DNA of 64,000 bases from Yponomeuta sedellus (GCA_934045075.1 OW203727.1:21392811-21456810), one strand, 5' to 3'. Positions 40,565-52,585 are shown, numbered from the stretch's first letter. A program made the numbers and translations. The notes: a model not told the origin generated them from the sequence alone.

Positions 40565-40935
40565 CAGTACCAACCCGTTGTATATCCGCACTGCTGGGGC
40601 ACAGGTGATGCAGGAGGTCTCTTCCTGCATCTCAGGTGGGTTAGGCCATACTCCACTACGGGGGCCTAGTCAGGGTTGGTAGAGGATTGTAAGACAGTGC
40701 CTGGCCTTACACTCAGAAGATCCATGAGGCACCTGACATGGTTTAACGACTGCTATTACATGACAACCGGCACCAACGACTTAACGTGCCGGAAGCACGA
40801 AAGTGCTCGGAAAAAAAGCCGCTAGCGGTAGTCACGGGGAGGTCACCCATCCAACACCTGACCTCGCCCAATTTTGCTTAACCTTACTGATTGATTCCGA
40901 TTAGTCGGTTCAACTAGGCTACGAACGCTTCTCTT
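40565..40935 (+). repeat. Family C, forward copy
   Basis: From CCCGTTGTATATCCGCACTG to GTCGGTTCAACTAGGCTACG. With the preceding copy it forms a large inverted pair. Confidence 0.65.
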
Positions 40936-41065
40936 TATGTTAGTCGCTCATTACTCGTTTACTTGTGAAGTCTTCTTAACCGTGATAGTTTTCCTTTAAG
41001 CTTATTATAATATGCTAATGCTCTGAATTTTTCATGCTTCTACAATGAACCCTACAATACAATAT

Positions 41066-41191
41066 CTACAATAAGGCCGCCAATCGTACTTTGTATCATT
41101 ACATGTTTTATAATATGTGCTCCGGTGTACAATAAAGAATATTCTTATCTTATCTTATCTAACCCTAAAGGGTTAGATAAGATAAGATAAG
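41066..41191. repeat. LINE 3' end (family D) ending in a perfect palindrome
   Basis: The usual tail GTGTACAATAAAGAATATTC ends in TTATCTTATCTTATCT, then AACCCT-AA-AGGGTT and AGATAAGATAAGATAAG. Positions 41144..41191 form 23-bp perfect arms around two bases. Confidence 0.75.
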
Positions 41192-41344
41192 AACTAAAGT
41201 CAGGAGAGTAGGCAGACGATATTTCGCAAAAAGAAACCTAAATCAACAAAATCTACATCAACAATATTTTTAAACGACGAATCTAACAATACCTTACAAT
41301 ATGGTGCAGACGAAAACAAAATTGCATGCCTAATTTATATGCTA

Positions 41345-41490
41345 GGGGAAGTACGGACTCAGCGCTGGCACGGATAGCCAGAGGTCGCGGGTTCTAATCC
41401 CGGCATGGGTGGAATTTCATGCCTCGAAATAGGTTTTTAAAAGTGTTCTTAGCACGGGTTAGTGCATTAAAAATAATATAATCATGTGGG
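41345..41490 (+). repeat. SINE family A, single copy
   Basis: GCGCTGGCACGGATAGCCAG, CGCGGGTTCTAATCCCGGCA, then GCACGGGTTAGTGCATTAAA. Lacks the 5' half of the tRNA-like head. Confidence 0.6.
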
Positions 41491-41607
41491 TACAGCGATG
41501 TCATTCCGATTTAAAAGCTAACTGCAAAGTTGGTACTCGGGGCTGCAAGTGATGCAAATTATTTTAGCTAGTTGTCGCTCCCTGTACGTAATACAGAGAA
41601 TATTGTA

Positions 41608-42892
41608 CGAGGGCTGCTACTTATGCATGCGGAATAGAAAGAAAAACAAATATATATGGCTAAATATGCTTTTATTGTTTATCAAAGTATTCTTCACTAT
41701 GATCGATGCACTTTTGCATTCGATGAAACCAATTTGTAAAACACTTTTTCCACTCTGATTGAGGTATCTCCAAAACGTGCTGTTTGAACGCATCTACGAC
41801 ATCTTCACGGGTCGAAAATCGTTGACCACGTAATTTGTTCTTTACATTTGGGAATAAATAGAAATCATTGGGAGCCAAATCAGGGCTGTACGGTGGATGA
41901 CCCATCAATTCTATTTGTTGATTATCCAAAAATGTAGTTGTTTCCTGAGATGTATGACAGCTGGCATTGTCATGATGAAGTATGATTCTGCGTCGCTGGT
42001 TGTTTTGGAGTATTTCTTCAAATACTTCCAGCAAACAAATGGTCGTGTACCACTCCGAATTAACCGTTCAGTGATATTGCAGCCACATGGCCATTAATAC
42101 CAAAAAAGCAGGCCACCATTTGCTTTACAGTGCTTTTTGCACGAGCCACTTTCGTAGGGTTCGGCTCATTTTGAAACACCCAGACTGTTGATTGTTGTTT
42201 AGTTTCGGGATCGTACGCTTAGATCCAGGATTCGTCACCTGTGTAGATATTATAAACAGATTTTGAGTCGCCTCCGTTGAATTTTTTTAAGGTTTTCTTG
42301 CGCCATTCGACGCGAGCATCTTTTTGATCCTAAGTTAAGTTGTGCGGGATCCAACGCAAACAATTTTTTTTACAGACAAATGTTTATGTAATATCCTATG
42401 AATGCTCGTCATACATATGTCCAGAATAGCCTCTATCTCGCGATACGTAACATGGCGTAACATGGCGGTCTTGCATTATTAGTTTTAGCACAGCTTCAAT
42501 ATTTTGTGGCACTACCACCGATTTCGGGCGACCTTCTTTAACTTCGTCCGTGAGCTTACTGCGCCCACGATTAAACTCACTATACCAGTGATACACAGCC
42601 GTTTTTGATGGAGCTTCACCACCAAAAGTCGAAGTTAATTGATCTACGCACTGTTGTTGCGTTAAACCACGTCGAAAATCGTAATAAATCATAGCACGAA
42701 TATTTTCACGAGTGAGTTCCATTTTTTCAGCGATATGACATTTTAAACCCAACAAAAACAAAACAGTAAGGTTTATATGAGAAAAATATTAGCGGCCAGT
42801 ATTTAAAAAAAAAGAACGATTTTGACCATGGAGGTCACACATTGCGTTTAAAATTATTGGAATCCCAGATTCCGCATACATAAGTAGCAGCC
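41608..42892 (-). mobile_element. Mariner element, degraded (copy 1)
   Basis: 1285 bp flanked by TA. Ends are CGAGGGCTGCTACTTATG on the left and CATAAGTAGCAGCC on the right, a TIR in which the right terminus lacks the outer CGAG bases. Copy 2 at 55627..57099 shows the same asymmetry in the opposite orientation. Confidence 0.8.
41672..42761 (-). pseudogene. Mariner transposase pseudogene (copy 1)
   Basis: A DD34D transposase that would cut and paste the element. The N-terminal helix-turn-helix part is readable (42396..42761), with ENIRAMIYYDFRRGLTQQQC. The C-terminal part (41672..42034) has HHDNASCHTS and YSPDLAPNDFYLFP, which carry the second and third catalytic Asp. Between them, a 10-bp direct duplication (GTAACATGGC twice, about 42448..42468) shifts the frame, and a stop falls just after GDESWI, which carries the first Asp. 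Not functional. Confidence 0.85.
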
Positions 42893-43065
42893 TATGTAAA
42901 GAGGTTCAAAATTTCACTGATACCGGTGAATTGCCCATTAGCGCAGTTGGAAGAGCGCTGGCATGGATAACCAGAGGTCGTGGGTTCGAATCCCGGCATG
43001 GGTGAAATTTTTAGCCTCTGAATAGGTTTATAAAGTAGTCCTTAGCACGGGTTAGTGCATTAAAA

Positions 43066-43318
43066 AGAATATAAGTATGGACTCAAACAAATAAATTGAA
43101 TAATTGAATTGAAGTAGCAAGTGACCCTCTACTATTGTACTGAAAGACTTTTTACGTTAGAAATAAGGAAAGTGAAGTTGTAAGCACAATTTTACTAAGC
43201 GAAGTAGAAGTTTATAGGTATAGTTCAACAGCTTGAACAATTCCTATATACTTCTACTTCGTTTTGCCCTGTAGATACCTACCTAGGTTGATTGAGCGTG
43301 GAAAGCGCTTTTTAATTC
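43066..43318. other. Non-coding stretch
   Basis: Nothing recognised. Confidence 0.35.
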
Positions 43319-43319
43319 C

Positions 43320-43722
43320 CATTCGGTTAGCTTTTACTTTTGAGAGCAAAGTTGTGGAGTGCTTTGTACAAAATACTGCGTATTTTCTTCCTCAGAATGT
43401 CTCTTAATCCACTTTGAGTCGTCCACATTAAATGTGTGCCGTAAACGACCTTTAAATGAACTACCACACTATATTTATATGTTAGTTAGTTAGATCTGAG
43501 ATTTTCGCTCTTAGCCTCATAGGTGGGCTATTGTACGTAGCAAGCGCTGAGGTATATAAATACATTAGACACTAGGGTTTCCTTGCGATGTTTTTCCATT
43601 CGCTTAGCTTTTACTTTTGAGAGCAAAGTTGCGGAGTGCTTTGTACAAAAAACTGCGTATTTTCTTCGTCAGAATGTCACTTAATCCACTTTGAGTCGTC
43701 CACATTAAATGTGTGCCGTAGT
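43320..43722. repeat. Segment present twice, about 277 bp apart
   Basis: TTAGCTTTTACTTTTGAGAG...ACATTAAATGTGTGCCGTA occurs at about 43326..43443 and 43602..43720 with few differences. A SINE E body fragment (GAGGTATATAAATACATTAG) lies between. Confidence 0.65.
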
Positions 43723-44191
43723 CAGGGTAAAACGAAAAGGTTGATAGAAATGCTTGACGTCAAATACGGATGACATGTATGTGATTTCAAACGATTTTTC
43801 GCCTGTGAGACAAGATCTTTGTTCATGTAAAACGCAGAAAGCTACATTTACAATGTAAAATATTTATATACAATTACTAACATTGCTTTAGAAACATTGT
43901 TAATAACTTTGTGAGCCACAGATGCTTTAAATAAATACTTTATTAATATTGTATGGCATCAGGCATTACTTTGAGGTAATCCGTAATAGCATTAAAAAAG
44001 TGAAAATTACATCCAATTTTTAATACTTGTGTTCTCATACAAGTATTGGTGTCGGTGGTGGTGTGTTCGTATCTTATTGCTGCTGCTTGAAAAAGTGGGA
44101 GGGAGGACGGTGCATTAACTAACCGCATGGTGCTTGTGGGATTTTTGTCGGAATTTAGCATAGTAATTTTCACTTTTTAATACATTAATAT
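43723..44191. other. Non-coding stretch
   Basis: A portion (CGCATGGTGCTTGTGGGATT near 44124) also occurs reversed or diverged near 4400..4430. No gene. Confidence 0.35.
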
Positions 44192-44396
44192 TATACTATT
44201 TTTATTTTAATGCACTAACCCGTGCTAAGGAACAAATTTAAAAACCTAATTAGAGGCTAAAAATTTCACCCATGCCGGGATTCGAACCCGCAACCTCTGG
44301 CTATCCGTGCCAGATGGCTGGCACGGATAGCCAGAGGTTGCGGGTTCGAATCCCGGCATGGGTGAAATTTTTAGCCTCTAATTAGGTTTTTATACA
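44192..44396. repeat. SINE family A inverted dimer with a perfect 152-bp palindrome
   Basis: 44240..44313 and 44318..44391 are exact reverse complements (74 bp each) around the loop ATGG. Each arm holds the T-arm and anticodon-arm part of the tRNA-like head. The 3' SINE tail (GCACTAACCCGTGCTAAGG) is present only on the left. Confidence 0.9.
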
Positions 44397-44715
44397 TTAA
44401 TATTATTAAGTATTTAATATGTGCATTTCACATATCTAACCATGATTGTTTTACGTTTATAATAGATCTGGAAAAACCCAAACACCGAAAATAAATGCCT
44501 GATTTTATTATACTTTGTTGCACAGGAAACATTTAACAGGATACAAGAAATAACACGCGCCAAAAAATAACACGTACAAAGGCAAGCTTTTGTACTGCAA
44601 GAGATTTCTTCCAGCACCTTGGAGAGACGCAGCAGTAAAAAACGGGTCAATAGTTTCCGTAATTATACTCGTAGTTAAATTTAAATACATACATACAATC
44701 ACCATCGGCGTCGGC
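44397..44715. other. Non-coding stretch with a LINE-like tail, reversed
   Basis: TTTATTATACTTTGTTGCACAGG to TTGTACTGCAAGAGATTTCTTCC resembles a reversed, diverged LINE tail. No gene. Confidence 0.35.
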
Positions 44716-44970
44716 GTGTGGCGTCGGCCTAGAGAATAGCACCAACCCAAATTCTTCCCGCGGGTGTCGTAAAAGGCGACTAAGGGACTCAAACCGGAGG
44801 GTGGGCAGCAGCGCCCCCTGCAGTACAATTCTACCAAACTGCGATCCCCAACCCGCATGCCCAGCGTGGGGATTATGGGCACTACCCCCTAATGGTGGCA
44901 CTACTTTGTGCTCATTAGGGGAGGGCTATGTCCAGCAGTGGACTAATATGGCCTGAAGAAGAAGATACAA
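44716..44970 (+). repeat. Family B, full copy
   Basis: GTGTGGCGTCGGCCTAGAGA through CTTCCCGCGGGTGTCGTAAA and CCCAACCCGCATGCCCAGCG to GTCCAGCAGTGGACTAATAT and GAAGAAGAAG. Confidence 0.75.
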
Positions 44971-46787
44971 TCACCAAAAACAAGTTTATTCCTAGTCTAG
45001 GCCACATTTTTACTCTTACGTATGTTAAAATATCAATTATCATATCTCTGATATTGTCAATAAATTGTATCCTTATCCCTAACTTACCTATGTCAGAAAA
45101 TAATAGTAATAATGTAATAAGGCCACAAAACAAACTACGTAAGCCGCAAAAATCCTAAACCACAGTATACTTTAGTAAATAATAAATAAACTGCATAAAC
45201 TAAGTACATGTAAGAATATTATTATTACGTATGTATATCAATATGTATATTTGCACACACTACTTGTCCCATTTTTCCTTCATCTCTCCATCGTCGTCTG
45301 TCTAGAAGCAATTACTGTAAGCAACAAGGCCACCAATTGTACCAATTGTTAATATTTTATAGTTGTTTTTTCCTGGTGTATGATAAAGACTATTCTTATC
45401 TTATCTTACCTTACCTGCAAAATGTGAATTGTAAAATCCCAAAATATGACCTCTTTTTGACTACACCGCTGTTGTAGATCCATCTACATTCATAGATCCT
45501 TCTACCGCAGCGGATTACATCCCACTGCCCCCTTTTTAGGGTTCCGTAAAGTAAAAATGAACTTAATTAATTAGGGAAACATTTAGAAATCTAGTTGGAC
45601 AGTAAATATTTTGTTTGAGACACGAACTTTAATTATATAAAACGCAGAGAGATCCACATTTATCCCTTAATACGCATTTTACGTTTCTGACAAATCACGA
45701 TTTTATTATCTTCGGACTAGAACCATATCGCTTACGTATTATCACTACCGAAATACGATAGAATAATAAAAATGTAGGGTCTAGCAGAAGGGCAGTTTTA
45801 AAAAGCATATTATTTTCTGAAAATAATATTTAGTAAAACAATTTTATTATTTGATTTATGCACATACTTAGTGCTTAAATGTAATAAAAAAGCAATTCGT
45901 AATGAAAAATATTTTCACACACGCTTAAATCGCCTCATATGCTGGAAAAACGACTATTTGAATGCAGTTTTCCAGCTGCTTGTGTTACGAACTTTACGAT
46001 ATCATAATGTTCATTTATACTTTTGTAATAATTTTGTGTGTTTGTAAATCTACTTCCTTCTCTAATATATTAGTCCAGTTCACCGATAGGTTGTCTGGAA
46101 GATATCACTTTTAATTGCAAAGCTGCCGTCTGTACTCTTAGGTTAAGAAATATTTGTGGAATTTCCACTTTTACGTACAATAAAGCGTTCTCTATCTCTA
46201 TTTGTTACGAAACCCTGAAGCATAAGTCTTTCTCACACTTAGCCGGTTTTTAAATTTTATTCCAGCTGCGCCAAAGTTCGTTCGCTGCTAACTACGTTTC
46301 CTATCTGGATCCCGGATAGAGGATAACTTTTAGAATTCATATAACCCACCGAGCATATTTTTTATTACTTTCGACTTTCTGCTAAGGGTCGGTAAAGTTA
46401 GTTTAGATTGTCTTGTGGTGTTGTGATTGCATCGGAGAGAAATAAAATGCAACCCAAAGAGAGTGTACTGCATAAAGTTTGAAAATCGTAAGCTATGTCA
46501 CGAGGTACGGAATATTCAGTGAAGGGCACCCACCAGCTCGTTGGTTGCTGACTCGGTTAGTGCATTATAGTACCATGACAGATACATGACCGGGTCACGT
46601 GGGTTATTTTTTCATAGACGCCTAGAAGGTTCGGTGTAAGTGCGCGCGTAGACTTAGAGCAGCAACGAAATTACAACGCCAAGTTCATGCAATTGTCATT
46701 ACATCACAATGCATTAGAAGAATCTAGGCTCAGGTCGATCTGAGGCAGGGAGTTTGGGGAAGGCCTATGTAACAGGCATATGAGTTA
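44971..46787. other. Non-coding flank with LINE tails
   Basis: 45309..45415 is a family D LINE tail (GTACCAATTG, CTTATCTTATCTTACC). 46088..46205 is a variant tail (AGGTTGTCTGGAAGATATCA, then GTACAATAAAGCGTTCTCTA). No gene between. Confidence 0.45.
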
Positions 46788-46955
46788 CTAGCTGTGCCCC
46801 GCGGTGTTACCTACGTAGCCTATGTGTTAATCCAGGGTCTCAGCTACCTCCACACCAAATTTCATTAAAATCGCTCCAGCCATTTAGATGTGAAGAAGTA
46901 ACAAACATACACACTCATGAACTTTCACCTTTATAATATTAGCGTGATATGAAGC
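46788..46955 (+). repeat. Retroelement end with CCAAATTTCATTAAAATCG
   Basis: TAGCTGTGCCCCGCGGTG, CCAAATTTCATTAAAATCGC and CTTTATAATATTAGCGTGAT form a widespread arthropod repeat pattern. A related, diverged piece is at about 32400..32500. Confidence 0.5.
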
Positions 46956-47026
46956 GTGATATAACGTGATTGGTGTGATTAAGTGCATTGTGCAGTTGTT
47001 ACTTTATTTATTAATCGCAATCGTCC

Positions 47027-47140
47027 ACCAACCCGGACTTGCGTCTTGTGGTGGAGTATAGCCTTACCTTTCTGCGGCGCAGGAAGAGACCCATGCCCCA
47101 GCAGTGGGGAAATACAAAGGTTTGATATCACCATCATCAT
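47027..47140 (-). repeat. Family C, 5' part, reversed
   Basis: CCACCAACCCGGACTTGC to CAGCAGTGGGGAAATACAAA. Confidence 0.6.
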
Positions 47141-48209
47141 CAAGTATATTGTGTACTGGAAAATATATTTGTATTTTTTGTTTTTTTTTTTTTTTTATTA
47201 AATTAAAATTATATATTCTATATAATATATTCAAACTTAAAGATATATTTATAATAATAATAATAAATGATAAAAATATTAAAATTTTTATATTTTAATA
47301 TTTTTTGTATTATGTCCAGCAGTGGCCGCATACGGGCTTATTGATTGATCAATATTTAAGCTATTGATATCTTAAATAATTTTTAAATAAATGACCCGTG
47401 TTCGTGTGTCTACTTGTGTAAGAAAAGTAACTAATGTTTTGGCATCTATAGTTATTTATAGCATTCATGGAATCTTAATCAGAAACGAAACATAGGGGTC
47501 AGACCTCGTCAGTCTTAACCATTTTAGATATTGGAGATAGATAACCCGATCATCACGCCACTATTCGAATGACCTTTAAATGAACTACCCCACTATTTAA
47601 TAGGTTAATTAGTTAGATCTGAGATTTTTGCACTTGGCCTCATAGTTGGGCCATTGTACGTTGTAAGAGTGAGGCCCACGGTGAGGTATATTAATACATT
47701 AGACACTAGGGTCTCTTTACGATGTTTTCCTTCACAGTTAGCAAGTGGTACTGCTGTTATAACCTAACGAATTTACATAACTTAGAAAACTAAGTCTATA
47801 TATTTAGATGCAAGTTTGTAAAGTTTTAGTGGAAGTGGGTAAAGTGCCGACATTAATAGCTGGTTAATAAAGCTAAAGCGGTATTCCTAGCCACCCAGCG
47901 TTGTGGTAAAAGTTATTATCAAAGGCAAACACTAAAATGGGTCTAATTATAAACATCGCCCTAATTTTCTCCCAGCTCGCTGCAAGGCTTTTACTCCGAA
48001 AATCACCATCAGCATTATTTCTTACGATCACAAAGGATTTGATTTACGGTACCAAGTTACACAACTTACAGAGTTACACAACTCTCATAATGATTGGTAA
48101 AGCACTATTAGTATAACGGACGGTTAGATAACTATATACTTACACAATTAACCGGCCGGTCTAATCGCGATTATTTGTTAGATATACTATTAAATAATTA
48201 TTATTGTTT
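47141..48209. other. Non-coding flank
   Basis: AT-rich with a T-run near 47182. A SINE E body fragment lies at about 47640..47800 (GGTCTCTTTACGATGTTTTC). No gene. Confidence 0.4.
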
Positions 48210-48355
48210 AGTATCATTATCATCAACCCATTATGTCCCCACCAAGGGGCACGGGTCTCTTTCCTAATGAAGGTATAGATAGACCATACTCCACCACGGG
48301 GGCCAAGTCCTGATTGGTGGAGGCTTGCAGGACTAGTGGCTGGTCTTACTCTTTT
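48210..48355 (+). repeat. Family C-like, partial
   Basis: ATTATGTCCCCACCAAGGGGC, then CATACTCCACCACGGGGGCC; a diverged subfamily also seen at 62275. Confidence 0.55.
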
Positions 48356-48423
48356 TTTTTCTCTTTTTTTCTTAGTTTTCAAGCCTTCAAGAATTGTTAT
48401 TGTTATAATTGAATAACTTCTCT

Positions 48424-48680
48424 GTGGTGTCGGCCTAGAGAATAGCACCAACCAAAATTCTTCCCGCGGGTGTCGTAAAAGGCGACTAAGGGACACACAC
48501 GGGGGGTGGGCAGCAGCGCCCCGTGCAGTACAATTTCACCAAACTGCGATCCCGAACCCGCATGCCCAGCGTGGCGATTATGGGTATTACCCCCCAATGA
48601 TGGCACAACCTTGCGCTATGGCGCTCAGTAGGGGAGGGCTATGCCCAGCAGTGGACTAATATAGCCTGAAGAGGAGGAGG
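48424..48680 (+). repeat. Family B copy
   Basis: GTGGTGTCGGCCTAGAGAAT to GTCCAGCAGTGGACTA-like tail (GCCCAGCAGTGGACTAATAT) and GAAGAGGAGGAGG. Confidence 0.75.
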
Positions 48681-49084
48681 AGAGGAATTGAATAACTATT
48701 CGCCTCGAATAAATATACTGACGGCTTTATTGTAAAAGCGTGAAGCGTATAGTTGTCCAGCGCTTTGATGATGTAACTTTTCACGTATACATCTATGTGC
48801 GAAAGCGCAGTGTTTACTTAGTTGTGCTGTATAGATGTGATACGTAAAATGTATCACACGCAGTGGATATTGCATTTAATTGTCTGATACATGAAATTGA
48901 CATTGTGCCACATAATCGTACGACAAAGTCCAAAGATAAGTAAGTAGATATTTAATTTTTGCCCACACATGTGTATGTGGAAAGTTACATAATCAGTTCC
49001 TTTCTTTTATTGACGGTGTTGCGTACCCGTTGCAGGTCAATGACTAGCCAGCTTCTAGAATTGATAAGAGCTTCGAACATCAAA

Positions 49085-49200
49085 AAAGTTTCAAGATATT
49101 TTTCTTCCAAATGACCTAGATTTAGAAATGGACACCTAGTTGAACTTGTAACGTTCATTCTGCGCTATTTTAAACAAAACTTTTTCATTTCATTTCATAA
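49085..49200 (+). repeat. Retroelement 3' end with CATTTCATTT tail
   Basis: GACCTAGATTTAGAAATGGA, GTAACGTTCATTCTGCGC and TTTTCATTTCATTTC; same order as at 22260..22415. Confidence 0.55.
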
Positions 49201-49909
49201 GTCAAATGTGCCGACCAGCAGCCACCATAGTCCTGTTCTTTCTCTGTCTGTCAAAATGTGTGTGTGTGTGTTTTGTGGATTTGGTTTTGTGGTTGGTTTC
49301 AGTAATATGTTAAATGCATTCAGTCGTCGTGATCTTCCCCTCGCTTAGGTTTGTTTAATGATTGAGAAAGAGCGTCATTAGGAGTGATTTTTACTTCGAA
49401 CATCTGAACGTCTCATTAAGTTTAAATACTTCTTTGGAGTAAGGACCCCCGCGGAAAACATTAGAAAGGGTATCATCAACCTGTGAAAGTTTTCTGTGGC
49501 CCAAATAGTAACACAGAGGTTCTTTAATTATGTTTGTCTTGTATTGTTCGTAGTAAGCTGTATAAAATGGGCTACATGGTAATGTAGGAACAAAATCTGT
49601 TAGCCTTCGTGTTTACCCGCAGATAACTAATGGCACCAAAAAAACGATATGATTTATAAACCATTTTTTTTGCTTATCTTCAGAACTTACAGCCTAAATC
49701 CTAGGAGGAAGCGTTAAGACGCTACACAGTATTAACTAGCGCCATTAATAAAATTAAAAGAATATTACTTATTTTTTTAAGACGTTTCTTTAAAATGGGC
49801 CGTCGTAAATCTTAGCATTTTTGACGAGAAAAGCCGTTATTAACGGAAATCAATTAAAGTCCTAGGTTATCTAGTCGCTCCTCAGTCTAATAAAATTATG
49901 CGCCCCTGC
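49201..49909. other. Non-coding flank
   Basis: Includes a short (TG)n run near 49257. Nothing else was recognised. Confidence 0.35.
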
Positions 49910-50062
49910 ATAAAACTCCACTAAACTGCGATCCCCAACCCGCATGCCTAGCGTGGGGATTATGGGCAATTCCTCCCAATGATGGCAGAACCCAACGCGC
50001 TTATTAGGAGAGGGCTATGTCCAGCAGTGGACTAATATATAGCCTGAAGAAGAAGAAGACCC
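49910..50062 (+). repeat. Family B, 3' half
   Basis: AAACTGCGATCCCCAACCCG to GTCCAGCAGTGGACTAATAT and GAAGAAGAAGA. Confidence 0.7.
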
Positions 50063-50144
50063 GGATGAAAGAAATATATAATATATTTTTTTAATCCGAG
50101 TCTGATATAAATCGGAGAATAATTAATCGGTTTCAAATTATTTT

Positions 50145-50465
50145 ACTCGTATGTCCCCTCTGCTGGAAAAAGGGGCCTCTTCCTGCTTTGCATGAAAGTT
50201 AGGCTATACTCCACCGCGGGAGCTAACTAAGAGTTGGTAAAGGATTTTAAGGCAGTGGCGGGCATTGCTATCAGAACATATAAAGCCGCCCATAAGGCCT
50301 CTGACATGGCTTAATGTGAAGCTGTTACATGACAGCCGGCACCAACGGCAGGACATACCTTGCGAAACTCGGAAGGGCTCGTAAGAAATGATACCAGTCA
50401 CGGGATGGTCACCCATTCAGCACCTGACTGCGCCTGTCGTTGCTTGACCCGAGCGATTGATTAAT
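50145..50465 (+). repeat. Family C copy
   Basis: ATGTCCCCTCTGCTGGAAAA to GCGCCTGTCGTTGCTTGACC and AGCGATTGATT. Confidence 0.65.
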
Positions 50466-50892
50466 TTGAAACCTTTTTTAGATTACATAGAGTAGAATTG
50501 ATATACCTCTTATTTTTTTTATATATCCAGGAAATAACCGCCAATTAGTTTATTAAATATAATTAAGGTGTTTCAGGAGTGGCGCATTTGAGAAACTACC
50601 TTTTACTCTTTGAAGTCTTGACTTTGAAAATAACAATGGTATTAGATTGTTATTGTCAGGTCAAGGCTAAGACTTAAAAGAATATATGGGGACTAATTCT
50701 GTAGAACGGACCTGAAACGTTAATCCTTAATCTTTAACTTTGCAACCAATCTCGCTTGTCAGTAACCTCTTACAGAGAGATGAAAATGAGTCTGTATACC
50801 TAAAGCCAACACTGCACTTATGCGTAAGAGTCAATTTTGCTTGGAGCCTACAATATACAAGAGATTATCAAGATATACTCGACAATTTCTGT
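50466..50892. other. Non-coding stretch
   Basis: Nothing recognised. Confidence 0.35.
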
Positions 50893-51135
50893 GTGGTGTC
50901 GGCCTAGAGAATAGCACCAACCCGATTCTTCCCGCGGGTGTCGTAAAAGGCGACTAAGGGATACAAACCGGGGGGTGGGCAGCAGCGCCCCCTGCAGTAC
51001 AATTCCACCGAACTGCGATCCCCAACCCGCAAGCCCTGCGTGGGGATTATGGGCATTACCCCCTATGATAGCACAACGTGGCGCTCTTTAGGGGAGGGCT
51101 ATGTCCAGCAGTGGACTAGTATAGCCTGACGATGA
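50893..51135 (+). repeat. Family B copy
   Basis: GTGGTGTCGGCCTAGAGAAT to GTCCAGCAGTGGACTAGTAT and TGACGATGA. Confidence 0.75.
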
Positions 51136-51421
51136 CTCGACAATAGACATTGGATAGTTAAAATTTAAATTGAAAAATGCTACTGATAAAATGGTATCAT
51201 CATTATCATCATGATAAACAACCAGTGCCACTCCACTGCAGGATATAAGCATTACAATTTAATGGTATTTCTAACTGATAGGTAAAAGGTAACTATACCT
51301 ATTACTATTACCTTTGACACGATTCGACCTTTCTGTGCACTTAATCTTCTTATTGTAAACAAATACAAAATTCTTTATACAGCAATCCACTACATCTTGA
51401 ACTTAAATTGTTGCTATTAAA

Positions 51422-51615
51422 TATATTTATACTATTTTTATTTTTAATGCACTATCCCGTGCTAAGGACAAATTTAAAAACCTATTTAGAGGCAAAAAAT
51501 TTCACCCATGCCGGGATTCGAACCCGCAACCTCTGGCTACCTCTGGCACGGATAGCCAGAGGTTGCGGGTTCGAATCCCGGCATGGGTGAAATTTTAAGC
51601 CTCTAAATAGGTTAT
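51422..51615. repeat. SINE family A inverted dimer
   Basis: Arms of about 60 bp (about 51480..51540 and 51553..51612) with two mismatches surround a short loop. Each arm contains GGGTTCGAATCCC and the GCCTCTAAATAGG segment. The SINE 3' tail is only on the left, as in the copy at 44192. Confidence 0.8.
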
Positions 51616-51659
51616 TAAATATGTACCTAGATATTATTTTTATACATTTTTTCTTTCCG

Positions 51660-51830
51660 GCTGACTGTATTGGCCTTTTTGCATCAACGTAATGAGATGA
51701 TTTATACAGCGTCCAGTGGCATCTTCACTCACACTAGATGGGTGAAGGGACCACTCCGACGCTGCAGTGCCTGGGACATGGTTTTATAGATGGTGTAGGC
51801 TTGCCCACCACCTATACTGGCTATTGGCTG
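51660..51830 (-). repeat. SINE family E, reversed fragment
   Basis: GGCCTTTTTGCATCAACGTA, CCAGTGGCATCTTCACTCAC and GACGCTGCAGTGCCTGGGAC; another empty-site relative of the Polinton target. Confidence 0.6.
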
Positions 51831-52434
51831 ACTGTGCGTTTACTAATATTAAGATAATTAGCATAAATATAGCTATAGTGTAAAAAAACTTGATAGAGAT
51901 ATGTGTATGTATGTAATGTATGTATCGCGACCATATAAGTCCAAATGTTATAGTGCACGAAACATTAATTATAATGACAGTGTGCGCGCCAACACAGGTG
52001 CACTCTTGCTCCTAACTCAATAGAGGTATACTCGTATTCTAATGACAACTAATGGTGCTCTCTCCAAAATATTTTTTTGTGCCGATGGGCGGAACATATT
52101 GCTGACGTATTTTGATGTATCTTATATGTACCTTATATCTCACGTTTGACAAATAAAAAATCTTTATCTTTTATCGAAATATCCAGTTCATTTGAAACTA
52201 CGATCGACGTTCTCTCTTCTCTCTCGTACCTACTTTGTGCCCCATACAAATGCGGTGGCCGTCTGAAATGCAAAATAAAGTAGCGCGGCCAACACACGGC
52301 TGGTCCCTAATCACCAACTCGTGGTCTCACTCTGCTGAACGGTCTTGAACCGGTTGGACCCAAGAATTATATGTTATCCTTGATTTTATCTTGATTGCTA
52401 ATACATCTCAAATAAGGGATGTATTAGCAAAGGG
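51831..52434. other. Non-coding flank
   Basis: No gene. A LINE-tail-like TGACAAATAAAAAATCTTTATC lies near 52147. Confidence 0.35.
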
Positions 52435-52585
52435 AAAGATAAAAGTACCCGGGACCGGCGTGCGTGCATGCAACGACTTATGAACGTTGATGAAGCGAAG
52501 GTGATCTGTCAGGATCGTGGCAGGTGGCAGTCCCTGGTCTCTGCCTACCCCTCTGGGATACAGGCGTGAGGTTATACATAAAAAA
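52435..52585 (+). pseudogene. RTE-like LINE, C-terminal end
   Basis: Frame with ACMQRLMNVDEAKVICQDRG and WQSLVSAYPSGIQA then stop, the end of the LINE whose reversed copy is at 63070..63320. It is followed by an A-rich tail at about 52572..52590 and inserted just upstream of the hAT remnant. Confidence 0.6.

Larger units (their letters stand above)
41574..43065 (+). repeat. SINE family A copy split by a mariner
   Basis: The 5' part (GTCGCTCCCTGTACGTAATA, 41574..41607) and the 3' part from 42893 (TATGTAAAGAGGTTCAAAATTTC, then the tRNA-like head and GCACGGGTTAGTGCATT) together match the SINE unit at 1510..1720. The mariner at 41608..42892 sits in the gap. Confidence 0.65.
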
